Below are positions 20,716-33,286 of a stretch of DNA of 64,000 nucleotides, piece after piece (position 1 is the stretch's first letter; each line of letters starts with the position of its first letter). A program made the position numbers and the translations under genes. This stretch comes from Parastagonospora avenae f. sp. tritici 18332-5. Taxonomy: Eukaryota; Ascomycota; Dothideomycetes; Pleosporales; Phaeosphaeriaceae. The notes under the pieces were generated by a model, which saw only the letters and a list, made by a program, of their open reading frames with translations, searched no databases and was not told the DNA's origin. The stretch is from positions 248,001 to 312,000 of the forward strand of contig JAFJTR010000029.1 of the NCBI GenBank assembly GCA_022559985.1, in the 5' to 3' direction.

Positions 20716-23700
20716 ATGAGAATCGCACGACAGCGCCCGCTCGCACAATTGCGTCCAACACACATTTCGCTTTCACCGGCTGCCCGGTTAACTGCACGCT
20801 ACACGGCAGCGTCATTGCATTGCTCAGCGCCTTTCCCCTCCGCTACTAGCTCCCCGCAAACCCGCCGCATACATCAGCAAACTGCCCGCCAGGCTCCACC
20901 CATTACACCAACACACCTCAACACCCGCCGAACCTTTGCGACACAAACAGGCATCATGGGAGAAGAGCTGGGAAGGAGCGCTGCGGCGCGCATCGAGGAT
21001 CTGGAGCGGCCACAGCTTGACGACAGGTCTTACAGGGTCATCACACTGCAGAATCAGCTCGAGGTCCTGCTGATACATGAGGCGGGCACAGACAAGGCTA
21101 GCGCTGCGCTGGACGTGAACGTGGGAAGCTTCAACGATGCCGACGACATGCCGGGCATTGCGCATGCCGTCGAGCACTTGCTGTTCATGGGAACCGAAAA
21201 GTACCCAGAAGAGAACGCATACAACAAATATTTGACGACACACGGCGGCCACTCGAACGCCTTCACCGCCTCCACATCGACCAACTACTATTTCGAGCTG
21301 TCCTACCCGTCCTCGTCGCCCTCGAATAGCAAAGCAGCTACACCTAGCGCCTCGACGCTGAACTTGCCCGCGTCCAAGGAGAAGGACAACTCGCCTCTAT
21401 GGGGGGCACTCGACCGCTTTGGGCAATTTTTCATCGCCCCGCTCTTTCTTGAGGACACTCTCGATCGTGAGATCAAGGCTGTTGATTCAGAGAACAAGAA
21501 GAACCTCCAGAGCGACCAATGGCGGCTCCATCAGCTAAACAAGGCTCTGGCCAACCCGAACCATCCATACTGCCACTTCTCTACAGGAAGCTGGAAGACG
21601 CTACATGACGACCCGATTGCGCGCGGCGTAAAGATCAGAGACGAGTTCATCAAGTTCCACTCAACAAACTACTCGGCAAATCGCATGAAGCTTGTGGTTC
21701 TGGGCCGCGAGAGCTTGGACACGCTGGAGGAGTGGATTGAGGAGATATTCAAGAAAGTGCCCAACAAGGACCTAGGCCGCACAAGCTGGGACATGCCCGT
21801 GTATACCGAAAACGAGCTCCTGACACAAACATTTGCCAAACCCGTACTGGAGTCGAGGTCTCTGGAGATCCAATTTACTTACCGTGACGAGGAGGAGCTC
21901 TACGAGTCACAACCATCCAGATATCTGAGCCATCTGATAGGCCACGAGGGCCCCGGAAGCATTCTGGCGCATATCAAGGCCAAGGGTTGGGCGAACGGCC
22001 TCGGCGCTGGTGGTTCCACGCTTTGCCCTGGTTCTGGCTTGTTCAGCATCAGCATTAAACTCACCGAAGAAGGACTGAAGAACTACAAAGAGGTCGTAAA
22101 GATCGTCTTTCAGTATATTGGCATGATGCGCGAGAAGGAACCTCAGAAATGGATAGTCGACGAGCAAATGCGGATCAGCGAGGTGGAGTTCCGTTTTAAG
22201 CAGAAGAGCCCGCCCAGCCGTACAGCAAGCTCTCTGGCTGGTATCATGCAAAAGCCCTACGATCGCAAGATGCTTCTGAGCGGACCAGCAGTCATCCGGA
22301 AGTTCGACTCTCAACGCATCAGCGAGGCCATGTCTTATCTGCGACCCGATAACTTCAGGATGACCATAGTCAGCCAAGAATTCCCGGGAGGCTGGGACCG
22401 GAAAGAGAAGTGGTATGGAACCGAACACAAGGTTGAGAAGCTTCCAGAGGATTTTCTTGCCGAGATCAAGGCAGCTTTTGAGAGCAAAGAACGCTCGGCC
22501 GAACTACACTTCCCGCACAAGAATGAGTTTATTCCAAGTAGGCTGGACGTCGAGAAAAAGGAGGTCGCACAGCCGTCGAAGGAACCAAAATTAATCAGGC
22601 ACGACGACAATGTACGCATATGGTGGAAAAAGGACGATCAGTTCTGGGTTCCAAAGGCCAATGTCCACATCTATCTCCGCACGCCAATCACTAATGTCAC
22701 GCCTCGCGTTGCACTCATGTCCATACTGTATCGCGAGCTTGTCACCGATGCTTTAGTTGAGTACTCGTACGATGCCGACATCTCCGGACTAGTGTACGGC
22801 TTCAACAACCATGCCAACGGCATCTCAGTCACCGTCAGTGGCTATAACGATAAGCTGCACGTGCTGCTAGAGAAGGTTCTGACATCACTACGCGACCTCG
22901 AAATTAAACAAGACCGCTTTGACATCATCCGTGAGCGCATAACACGATCTTTGCGCAACTCGGACTATGGACAGCCTTTCCACCAAGTCGGCACCTATTC
23001 TCGTGCTTTCAAGAACGAGAGGAGCTGGATGTATGAAGACCTCGCAAAAGAACTGGATGGTGTGGCGGCTGAGGATGTGCGACAATTCTACCCTCAGATT
23101 CTAGCGCAGGGTCTGATCGAGGTTTTGGCTCACGGAAATCTCTACAAGGAAGAGGCGTTGAAGATCACCGATCTTGTGGAGCGAACACTGCGTCCGAAGA
23201 AGCTTGCTGCAGATCAAATACCTATCCGCCGCAATCTCATGTGGCCGACAGGCTGCAACTTCATCTACGAGAAGCAGCTAAAGGATCCAGCAAACGTCAA
23301 TCACTGCATTGAGTACAGTTTGTACGCTGGCGACGACAGAGACAACAATACCCGCGCAAAGCTCATGCTTCTCACCCAGATGACAGACGAGCCGTGCTTC
23401 AACCAGCTGCGCACAATCGAGCAGCTTGGATATGTCGTGTTCTCTGGTCAAAGCTTTGCAGATACCTGGGCCGGATACAGGATACTCATTCAGAGTGAGA
23501 AGGACTGCCGTTACCTTGAGGGCCGAATCGAGAACTTCCTCAACACATTCGAAAAGACTCTTCAAGAGATGAGCGAGGCAGACTTTGAGGATCACAAGCG
23601 AGCCATGATCACTAAGCGTCTGACAAAGCTCAAGAACTTGTCTCAAGAGGATATGAGGTTCTGGAATCACATTTACAGCGATGCGTACGACTTTTTGATA

Positions 23701-24305
23701 GGTTTGTGGTTCTCATGAATTTCGCTTGGAAACAACATGCTAACATTTGTGTAGCTGACACTGATGTGGAAAATCTCGACAAGATCACGAAGAAGGACAT
23801 GGTCGACTTTTACGCGCAATACATCTCGCCCTCATCATCCAAGCGCTCCAAGCTCTCTGTGCATCTTCAAGCACAGTCCAAGCCCAAAGAGCCCACCCTC
23901 GACGAGAAGAAGAAATCAGCAGCCGCAGCGGTCCAGGTCATCCTCACCGAGCATAAGATCGAGCACAAAGCCGAAGACCTGCAAGCTGTCGTCAACAAAG
24001 CCTCGACTGCAGACTCTCTCCCCGACACAATCTCTAGCTACTTCCGCGACGCGCTGGAAATCTCCCCAGACGTCGCTAGTAAGGTGCTCGACGAGACAAA
24101 GGCGGCGCTCGGTGTCGCAGACTCTGGTCTACCTGCAGAGCCAGCTGTTCTTAGTCACACGGCGGATGCGAAGAGCGTGTCTGATGCATCACACCCGGTC
24201 ATTATCAAGGACATTCATGCGTTCAAGGCAAACATGCAGTTGAGCGCAGGGGTCAGACCGGTGAAGAACTTGGAGGAGTTCGTAGAAGTTTCAGAGAAGT
24301 TGTGA
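20716..24305 (+). CDS. STE23: M16 metalloprotease, insulin-degrading enzyme/Ste23 family
   Basis: Two exons (20716-23701, 23755-24305) give 1178 aa in four M16 half-domains. The inverted zinc motif HAVEH lies at about residues 150-154 in GIAHAVEHLLFMGTEKYP. The third zinc ligand is the Glu in the AVDSENKKN block near residue 258. A Ser/Lys-rich insertion of about 30 residues after the active site is unusual but common in fungal members. The C-terminal part includes the conserved FNQLRTIEQLGYVV block. Ste23 matures a-factor precursor and degrades small peptides; IDE homologues also clear presequence-like peptides. The first 80 residues are Arg/Ser/Thr-rich and presequence-like, ahead of an internal ATG at 20956 (MGEELGRS) where cytosolic homologues start. 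Two products from two starts are therefore possible. Confidence 0.95.
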
Positions 24306-25017
24306 GGTTAGATGGGACTGAAGGCAATGATAAACGAATGGTTGCTTCGATATATGAATCAAGGATACGGGTAGATGGAAGCGGATGCATGTATGTGGTG
24401 GTAGATAAAAGGCGGTGGCGGTTTGATTGTACTCTCGTGCATTGGGGTCGTCGTGTCTTTTGTGGTTGTTTTTAGGCACAATTCATTCTCCGTCGTAGTC
24501 GTTAGGGAATAGCTTATGTCTCTAATGTGCCAAGTTAATGGATCATGGTTGTCTGTTCTTGAAGAGCGATGAAAGCGAATTTCATGACGATTAATCTTAT
24601 TCATACAGCTTCCAGCATACAGCAGCGGCTTGATAGTGAGATGCTGCTCCGAATGTCAAATGACGACGTGGGTCCAAGCTCCTCCAACTATTGGCGTTAG
24701 CTTGCAGGTAGTGTGGGGACTCGATCGCAAGCACGGCTCATCTTCAACCTCAAGCTTGAATGCTCGGAATTCGACCACGCCTCAAGACACGCCCATCTCT
24801 TCTCGACCTTATCCAGAAGAAGAACATTGACGCCCTATCTGCGTCGGTAGATAAAGTCGTACCCGTCCTCGAGGCCAACGTCGAGCCATTCCGCGTACCG
24901 CTGCCCGCGAGCCCGCTGCCGTCGCCCCAACGAGAACAGCCGCCGCAGCTGCCACCGCCCCGAATCAGACTCCAGGAAGACAGCGAAGACGAAGGTAGAA
25001 CGGAAGAACTAGCAGAG
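24306..25017. other. Intergenic region and VMA1 5' leader
   Basis: The first part is the protease 3' flank. From about 24760 a 103-codon frame runs into the VMA1 start in another frame. It is Pro-rich without a domain and is probably 5' UTR. Confidence 0.45.
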
Positions 25018-27261
25018 ATGCCTCCTGTAAGCTTCGTCGTCGGTGGGGGTCCTTGTAGGGTGCATAGCTAATGGCGAGGCGTAGAAGACACAGAAGAAGG
25101 AACAGAAGGTGGATGAAGAGGAGCATGGTACGTCTTACACACGAGATGATGTGTCGCATTAGCATTGATTGCAGCTAACAATATGCAGGAAAGGTCTTTT
25201 CCGTCTCCGGGTACGTCCACGCATCGCAGCGCCCGCATCGCATACTGACCGCTATAGTCCCGTCATCGTGGCTGAGAACATGATCGGTGTTGCCATGTAC
25301 GAGCTTGTAGGTGACTTCTGAGGGCTTTTGCAGACGAGATGCTAATAGCGCCAGGTCCGTGTTGGCCACGAGAACCTCGTCGGAGAAGTCATTCGAATCG
25401 ATGCCGACAAGGCCACCATCCAGGTCTACGAGGAGACAGGTACGCCACACAGCTCCAATGTGATATCAGCACTAACGCAACTCAGCCGGTGTGACTGTCG
25501 GTGACCCCGTTATCAAGTCTGGACAGCCCTTGTCCGTCGAGCTCGGCCCGGGTCTGATGGAGACCATCTACGACGGTATCCAGCGCCCGCTCAAGGGCAT
25601 CGCCGACGACGCAAACAGCATCTACATCCCCCGCGGTATCGATCTGCCTGCTCTCGACCGCAAGAAGAAGTGGGACTTCACCCCCGGCAAGCTCAAGGTT
25701 GGCGACCACATCACGGGCGGCGACGTCTTCGGCACCGTCTTCGAGAACAGCTTGCTCAGCGAGCACAAGATCCTGCTCCCGCCCCGTGCCAAGGGTACCA
25801 TCACCCGCATCTCTGAGAAGGGCAGCTACACAGTCGACGAGAAGATTTTGGAGCTCGACTTCAACGGCACCAAGACTGAGTACAGCATGATGCACCGCTG
25901 GCCTGTACGGGTGCCCCGTCCTTCGACCGAGAAGCTGTCGTCCGACCGCCCGCTGATTGTCGGACAACGTGTGCTCGACTCCTTGTTCCCCAGTGTGCAG
26001 GGTGGCACGGTGTGCATTCCCGGTGCTTTTGGATGCGGAAAGACGGTCATTTCGCAGTCGCTCTCCAAGTTCTCCAACAGTGACATTATCGTCTACGTTG
26101 GGTGCGGTGAGCGAGGAAACGAGATGGCTGAGGTCCTGATGGACTTCCCAGAGGTAGGCGAATTACCTCCAGAACTACGGATCAGACGCTGACGATTACA
26201 GCTCACTATTGAGGTCAATGGCAAGAAGGAGCCCATCATGAAGCGTACCACGCTCATCGCTAACACATCGAACATGCCTGTGGCGGCCCGAGAGGCCTCC
26301 ATCTACACTGGTAGTACGTAAATCATATGTACGAGCTGCGTGTGACATACACTGACTTCGTAAAGTTACTGTCGCAGAGTATTTCCGCGATCAGGGTAAG
26401 GACGTCGCGATGATGGCTGACTCGTCCTCGCGATGGGCCGAGGCGCTTCGTGAGATTTCCGGTCGTCTCGGAGAGATGCCTGCTGATCAAGGTTTCCCTG
26501 CTTACCTTGGTGCTAAGCTTGCCTCTTTCTACGAGCGAGCCGGTCGCGTGGAGGCACTTGGTAGCCCTGAGCGTTACGGCAGTGTCTCGATTGTCGGTGC
26601 TGTCAGCCCTCCGGGTGGTGACTTTTCGGATCCCGTCACGACCAGTACTCTCAACATTGTCCAGGTGTTTTGGGGACTCGACAAGAAGCTTGCTCAGCGG
26701 AAGCATTTCCCCTCAGTCAACACATCCATCAGTTACAGCAAGTACACGGGCCCGCTCGACAAGTACTACGCCAAGAACAACCCTGACTTCCCCCGTCTGC
26801 GCGACCGCATTAAGGAGCTGCTCACCACTTCGGACGATCTTGACCAGGTCGTGCAGCTTGTCGGTAAATCCGCCTTGGGTGATTCGGACAAGATCACGCT
26901 CGATGTTGCAACTCTACTGAAGGAGGACTTCCTGCAACAGAACGGTTACTCAGACTACGACCAGTTCTGTCCGCTGTGGAAGACTGAGTGGATGATGAAG
27001 AACATGATGGCGTTCCACGACGAGGCACAAAAGGCCATCTCTCAGGGGCACAGCTGGCCCAAGATCCGCGACTCTACATCCGAGATCCAGGCCTCGCTTC
27101 GTAGCATGAAGTTTGAGCTGCCTAGCGAAGGCGAGGAGGCAGTCACCAAGAAGGTCAGTTTATCACACAGGCAACCATGATGAAGCATGCTAACAGATAT
27201 CCAGTACGAGGAGCTGCTCCAGAAGATGACGGAGAAGTTTGCGTCCGTGATTGACGAGTAG
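25018..27261 (+). CDS. VMA1: V-type H+-ATPase catalytic subunit A
   Basis: Nine exons (25018-25026, 25085-25127, 25189-25210, 25258-25306, 25355-25439, 25486-26153, 26202-26313, 26366-27153, 27205-27261) give 610 aa, normal for this subunit. The early block KVFSVSGPVIVAENMIGVAM is assembled from three small exons, which fixes the 5' model. The P-loop GAFGCGKT lies at about residues 248-255. The block YVGCGERGNEMAEV, where the yeast VMA1 intein inserts, is uninterrupted. Further on are MADSSSRWAEALREISGRLG and the PSVNTSISYSKY block. Subunit A hydrolyses ATP in the V1 head to drive proton pumping into vacuoles and endosomes. The first exon is only 9 nt (MPP); five introns crowd the first 480 bases while the main body has long exons. 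Confidence 0.97.
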
Positions 27262-27741
27262 ACGTCGTTTGCATAGCGTGCTCATACCGTATATCTTGAT
27301 GATAGATTGTGAATTGTACCAAGAATTTTATGTTGATGCCTGAATTCGCTGACGACGCTTGTTCGCGTCCTGTGACCGCAGCCGGGCGTCATGAGCGCTG
27401 CTGGTCTTTTTGCCACTCTGAAATCACAGTGTTAAAACGAGGGGTACCTCACTACTTCGAGCAAGTACTGCGCTGTTGTTTTTGAAGTAGGACAGCTCAC
27501 CAAGAGTGCGTAAGCGTACTCGCCGGTTGCAAGCTTCGAGCACACAGCCACTGTGGCGCGCCCCTGGTCCAAGCTTGATACCCAAGTCGCACCTGCAGCA
27601 GCTACGCAACACCCGCGCAACGAACCCCAGTCCCCCAAACACTCTCGCCTTCTACGATTCAAATAGCACCTTGACACTCCTGACTGCCGCTGTCACCACC
27701 CACCATATCTACGAACAACCTCAACTTTAGTTTCGCCTGTC

Positions 27742-30125
27742 ATGGCGACAAACCCAAATGCGTAGGCGCATGCCCAAGGCAGCCCCTCGCAGCGCGGAGA
27801 GCTAATGCGGTACACAGGATCAACGTGAACGACCCGGGGCTTATTACGCTGGTCAACAAGCTCCAAGATGTCTTTACCACAGTAGGAGTATGTTGCTTCC
27901 CCTCGACGATTTCACATGGCAAACACGTCACCGCTAGTTGTCGAGGTCGCAAACTGATGCCCAAGTTAGGTCCAAAACCCCATAGATTTGCCCCAAATCG
28001 CCGTCGTAGGATCGCAGTCCAGTGGAAAGAGTTCAGTACTTGAGAACATTGTTGGACGAGACTTGTAAGTGCTTGCGGCTGCCTAGCCATCTGGTTTGCG
28101 ACAACTGCTAACATACATACGTGCAGTCTTCCTCGAGGAACTGGTATCGTCACGCGGAGACCGCTCATTCTCCAACTCATCAACCGCGCCGCAGCACCAC
28201 AAGCGAATGGCGTCTCCGAGGAAATCAAGTCGTCGGATGCCCAGAACAACGCAGACGAGTGGGGCGAGTTCCTGCACATTCCCGGCCAGAAGTTCTTCGA
28301 CTTCAACAAGATAAGGGACGAGATTGTACGAGAGACGGATGCAAAGACTGGTCGCAATGCGGGTATCTCGCCGGCGCCGATCAACTTGCGGATATACTCG
28401 CCCAATGTCCTGACGCTCACTCTGGTCGATTTGCCTGGTTTGACAAAGGTGCCTGTTGGAGATCAGCCCAGGGATATTGAGAGGCAGATTCGCGAGATGG
28501 TGCTGAAGCAGATTAGCAAGTCCAACGCTATCATATTGGCAGTCACGGCAGCGAACACCGATTTGGCCAACTCGGACGGTCTGCAATTGGCACGAGAGGT
28601 CGACCCAGAAGGTCAACGGACGATTGGTGTCTTGACCAAGGTCGATTTGATGGACCAGGGAACAGATGTTGTTGACATTCTTGCTGGTCGCATCATTCCC
28701 CTCCGGTTGGGATACGTTCCAGTTGTGAATCGAGGACAGAGGGATATCGAGAACAAGAAGGCCATTTCTTATGCGCTCGAGCACGAGAAACAATTCTTCG
28801 AGAACCACAAGGCGTACCGCAACAAAGCGGCTTACTGCGGTACACCCTACCTTGCGCGCAAGCTAAACTTGGTACGTGTTGCGGAAATTGCATTAAGAGC
28901 CTCAGCTAACGTTTTCAGATTCTCATGATGCACATCAAACAAACACTGCCCGACATCAAAGCGCGAATCGCCTCCTCGCTACAGAAATACCAAGCAGAAC
29001 TCGCATCGCTCGGCAACTCCATGCTCGGCAACAGCTCTAACATTGTTCTTAACATGATCACGGAGTTCACCAACGAGTACCGGGGTGTTCTGGAGGGCAA
29101 CAACCAAGAGCTTTCAGCAACAGAGCTCTCAGGTGGTGCGCGTATCTCATTCGTCTACCACGAGCTTTACGCGAACGGTGTCAAGGCCGTAGATCCGTTC
29201 GACCAAGTAAAGGACGTCGACATCAGAACCGTTCTATACAACTCTTCCGGATCATCGCCTGCGCTCTTTGTCGGAACCACTGCATTTGAACTTATCGTCA
29301 AGCAGCAGATCAAGCGACTAGAAGACCCCAGCATCAAGTGTGTAAGCTTGGTATACGATGAGTTGATCCGCATCCTCGGTCAACTCCTCGCCAAGAACTC
29401 CTTCAGGCGGTATCCCGCACTCAAGGAGAAGCTGCATGCCGTCGTGGTCGGTTTCTTCAAGAAGGCCATGGACCCGACCAACAAGCTTGTAAAGGATCTT
29501 GTTTCTATGGAGTCATGCTATATCAACACCGGTCACCCTGACTTTATCAATGGATCCCGTGCTATGGCAATTATACACGAGCGCCACAACTCTAGCAAGC
29601 CTACACAAGTGGATCCCAAGACTGGCAAGCCCATGCCACCTTCTGTCCCTCCGCGGTCTATATCACCATCATTGGATCCCAACGATGGTGGTGGTTTCTT
29701 CGGCTCGTTCTTTGCGAGTAAGAACAAGAAGAAGATGGCAGCTATGGAGCCGCCGCCATCGACGCTCAAGGCTTCTGGTACACTCTCAGAGAAGGAAGTG
29801 CAAGAAGTTGAGGTCATTAGTAAGTTCATGTCACCCCGACTGCGCCACAACATTGACTAACATTACCTTAGAACTGCTCATCACATCATACTTCAACATC
29901 GTCCGCCGAACAATGATCGACATGGTGCCCAAGGCTATTATGTTGAACCTCGTGACCTGGACCAAGGAGAACATGCAAGGCGAGCTCCTGACCAACATGT
30001 ACAAGACTGACGAGCTGGACGAGCTGCTCAAGGAGTCGGAGTACACTGTCAGGAGGAGGAAGGACTGCCAGCAGATGGTGGAGAGCTTGTCCAAGGCGCA
30101 GGAGATTGTGAACCAGGTGCAGTAA
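27742..30125 (+). CDS. VPS1: Dynamin-like GTPase Vps1
   Basis: Six exons (27742-27761, 27818-27887, 27970-28064, 28127-28871, 28919-29819, 29872-30125) encode 694 aa, close to yeast Vps1. The GTPase domain shows the P-loop GSQSSGKS at about residues 44-51, LPRGTGIVTRRP (switch I), LVDLPGLTK (G3) and LTKVDLMD (G4). The middle domain and GED follow, the latter ending in RRRKDCQQMVESLSKAQEIV. Between them is a Gly/Phe/Lys insert (GGGFFGSFFASKNKKKM) that I associate with Vps1 rather than mitochondrial Dnm1. There is no PH domain. Vps1 oligomerises on endosomes, Golgi and peroxisomes for scission and fusion. The P-loop segment is encoded by the 95-nt third exon. Confidence 0.95.
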
Positions 30126-30449
30126 TTTGAGGTGGTTATGGATGGGAGAGGGAAGATGATGGTATGATAGACATTTGTACTGGCTCGGGCATTCTAGTGA
30201 GGGTGTTTTGGGCTGGAATGGAGATTGCTAGAAATTGTTTGAGCGTTTGTTCTGTTTGTAGCTACCCGTTAATTACAGGCTCTGTCAGAGATCAACACGC
30301 GATGTACATGTCTTTAATATCACTGCACGCTCGATATGCTCTGGGGTGTTGCGGAGAGCGGACGCTAGCGCCAGAAGCGGAGAAAGCCGCCCGAACTTCG
30401 AAAAGTCTCGTGAAGTCGACCATATCACCACACGACACCACAACCCACC
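30126..30449. other. Intergenic region between VPS1 and the L27 gene
   Basis: No coding signal. It should contain the VPS1 3' UTR and the promoter of the mitoribosomal gene. Confidence 0.5.
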
Positions 30450-31290
30450 ATGCTGCTCCCACGAATACTAGTGCCAGTGCGCGCATCAATATCAACATCT
30501 TCAAAGATCATCGCGCCCTCGAAATCCGTCCTTGAAGCACTCCGAGCCGCCAATGGCACAACCGCACCCTCCGCAACCGCAATCCTCCCATTCGTACGAT
30601 ACGCCTCGCATCAGTCCCAAGGACGAGCCAACGGCGCGAAAGACGGTCCCGGAAAGCGATTAGGAGCAAAGAAGAGCGGAGGTACACAAATCCTTTTTCC
30701 CAATACACACCTACACGATCTCTAACATAGCAATTCCAGGCGAATATGTGATTCCCGGCAACATAATATTCCGCCAACGCGGCACCGCCTGGTTTCCCGG
30801 CGAAAACTGCAAATTCGGCCGCGACCACTGCATCTTCGCCACAGAAAGCGGATATGTACGATACTACAAAGACCCGAACCGACATCCGGACCGCCAATTC
30901 ATCGGCGTCGCGCTCGAAAAAGAGCATTCGCTACCCTACCCCCTCACCGCGCCCCGCCAGCGCCGCCTAAACATGGTCGCCGTCCCGCGAACCGTAGAAT
31001 CAGGCGACCAGTTACTCGCGTCCACTGCACCAGACACCACGTCGCCGCGTGACAAGTCCGGCCGGATTCTAACGATGGGCAGGGGCTATGCGTTCCGCGA
31101 GCAGAACTGGCAGATTGGACGGAGTGCGGAGAGGGCAGGAGTCAAGGTTGACGAATTCGTGCCGGGAGATAGGTGGGCGGCGTGGAGGAAGAGTCGGGCA
31201 CGTATTCAGGCGAACGAGGAGAAGAAGAAGTTGAGGAATAGCAGCAAGAAAGGTGGCAAGCCGAAGAAGGAGGCGAAGAGGGGGCGGTAG
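30450..31290 (+). CDS. MRPL27: Mitochondrial large-subunit ribosomal protein bL27m
   Basis: Two exons (30450-30681, 30740-31290) encode 260 aa. Residues 1-50 are a Ser/Arg/Ala-rich mitochondrial presequence. The L27 domain begins at RYASHQSQGRANGAKDGPGK and continues RLGAKKSGGEYVIPGNIIFRQRGT, with the intron splitting the Gly-Gly of KKSGG. The block PGENCKFGRDHCIFA follows. The long C-terminal extension, ending in a Lys/Arg-rich tail, is typical of fungal mitochondrial L27 (yeast Mrp7). In bacteria the L27 N-terminus reaches the peptidyl-transferase centre; here it would be exposed after presequence removal. The gene follows VPS1 on the same strand, with a 324-nt gap. Confidence 0.95.
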
Positions 31291-31417
31291 ATGGGGGCGG
31301 GTTTGTAGGATTAGATGGGATTGGGATCAAGTTCATGGAATTGGCTTTGTTGGTGGTGACGTGCCCCTGCTGCAGCAGCAACAGCATTGACAGACACGAG
31401 ATATAGCAATCTTCATA
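31291..31417. other. Short intergenic stretch
   Basis: This is the 3' flank of the L27 gene. Nothing else is seen. Confidence 0.3.
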
Positions 31418-33169
31418 TTGTATGTTCGGTGTTGCTTGCTAATTGACGACCATTCAAGCTCCTGTAACCATACCAAGCAACCCACTCCTCAATTATCGCG
31501 ATATCAGATACGAGTCTTCTCCTATGGATCCCTGAGCTTACGCGGAGAAGAAGAAAATGGGTACTGTAATCGTGGCAAGTGTTCTGGTCGAGCATCTTGT
31601 GTATCTGGGGTTGATATTCAGTTCCCGTGTCTTATCTTGGACACAATAGGCAATGTTGCTAAGAAAAGAGCAGCTCATACAGATATGAGGAATTCATCTG
31701 TAATGAAAAAATCTATTCTGGAAGAAGATGTTGGCATTTCTTTCGAGCGTACACTTGACGAAGCCTACTATCCAAGCCTGGATCGGCAATCTCGGGAAGC
31801 CAGGAACATGGACCAGGTCATTTCAGGAGAGCACAAAAGAACTTCAGGTAGGGATACCGACGATCTACCTCTTCTAATGGTATCGCAGCTCTGGCTCTGA
31901 CACACAGATCAATTCCTCTTGAGCGGGTGCTGAACGTGAAACTCGTCGAAAGGCCACGACCCTCGTGCTCATATAGACAGCTTTGATAGAGCGCTTTATC
32001 GGGATCATAACTCATCTTTCGAGAGACTGTCAATCGCCGTCGAAATCGGCAACATGCTTGCCACGGAAGTTGCCGGTTTTTGCAACGTACCGTCGCATCT
32101 GCAAACATGATCAATGCAGCTGTCCAACATTTAAGCCACCTCTGGACATGGTTGAGACTGCGCTAATTTGGACATTATCGGCTGTGCACCAGTATCTTGA
32201 AGCCGATCGCACGAGCCTCAAGATTGAGGAACAGAAGATCAAAGAGCTTGGATTCATACATCGCGTGTCCGACATCCATAGCGAGCTCGACATGGTTCAA
32301 TTTGTCATAGACCAACAGAAAGAAGTCCTGAACCGGTTTATCTGGATCTATTCTGTCAGAGAGGGATGGGACCGTGATGTTCCATATATGGACGAGGTGT
32401 ATGCAAGCGTAGAACAAGCCCGAAAGACTCTCGACCTGTATACCGATCGAATCAACAGGATAAACAAAGACGCAGAGCGAGTAGAGAAGACCATCGACTC
32501 ATTCCTCAAGCTCTAGCGGACATACATCGACATCGAAGACACTCAAAACAATGTGCTTGTCGGACTCGCCGCCCTTGCCTTCGCAATCGTCACCGTCATC
32601 TTCACGCCTCTCAGCTTCATGACGAGTCTCTTCACACTCCCCGTGCGAGAAATTCTGCAACACCAGAAGGAAATTTAAACATCTACCACTCCGACACAAG
32701 CGCCATCACAAGCATTCGACTTCAAGTATATCGGCGGATACATAGGTACGTCCTTATCTCTGCAGACCATTATGTGAGCACGATACTAACCACCGAAGCC
32801 CTTGCGGGATTCGCAACTTGGATACCGACCGGCATACTACTAGGCTTCCTGTATCTTCGCTGGACTGGCCACTTCGGACGACAACAGAGCCAAGCAGAGC
32901 CGAAGAAAGATGATGCTACGGAAACAAGTGATACGGACGCGAAAGAAAGTGACGACCCGAAAATCACACCAAGGGTCCCGTTAAGAGAAGGCTTGCGGCG
33001 CCGCTGGAACGTCCTGGCCCGGCGTAAAATCGATGCGCAAACACCAAGGGAGGATACCAGCGCCAGCGCAGGTGTCGGAGATTTGGAGAAAAACGATACT
33101 TCCAAAGCCACTCCCCAAGCCTACGATGTAGAGGGTTGCAAAACTCGGAAGGACACGAGTATTGTATGA
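31418..33169 (+). pseudogene. Decayed CorA-like membrane protein gene (C-terminal domain of NACHT/ankyrin-type proteins)
   Basis: Pieces of a CorA-like domain, as often found at the end of fungal ankyrin or NACHT proteins, lie in order in changing frames. RTLDEAYYPSLDRQSREARN with MDQVISGEH and LPLLMVSQLWL occurs near 31750-31895, then a frame shift. The helical region follows in the frame ending at 32516 (SELDMVQFVIDQQKEVLNRF, then AERVEKTIDSFLKL). In-frame TAG (32514-32516) and TAA (32676-32678) interrupt it. Between them is the first membrane helix (VGLAALAFAIVTVIFTPLSF), and after a 53-nt intron (32746-32798) the second (ALAGFATWIPTGILLGFLYL). Both stops sit where CAG or CAA would fit, so each is one C-to-T change from Gln. 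The N-terminal part of such a protein is missing. Confidence 0.75.
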
Positions 33170-33286
33170 AGAGACCAGGAGCAGTTTTCGGTTTTCTTGC
33201 AGATTTAAATGTAGGGCGCCATAAGATCCCATTTCATCGATATACAACGAATGACAATTCGACTTATTTAGTTGTACTTCGCAGGA

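Noticed and set aside
24760..25071. 103-codon frame overlapping the VMA1 start
   Set aside because: Pro-rich without a domain; it runs through the first VMA1 exon and intron in another frame. Best explained as 5' UTR.
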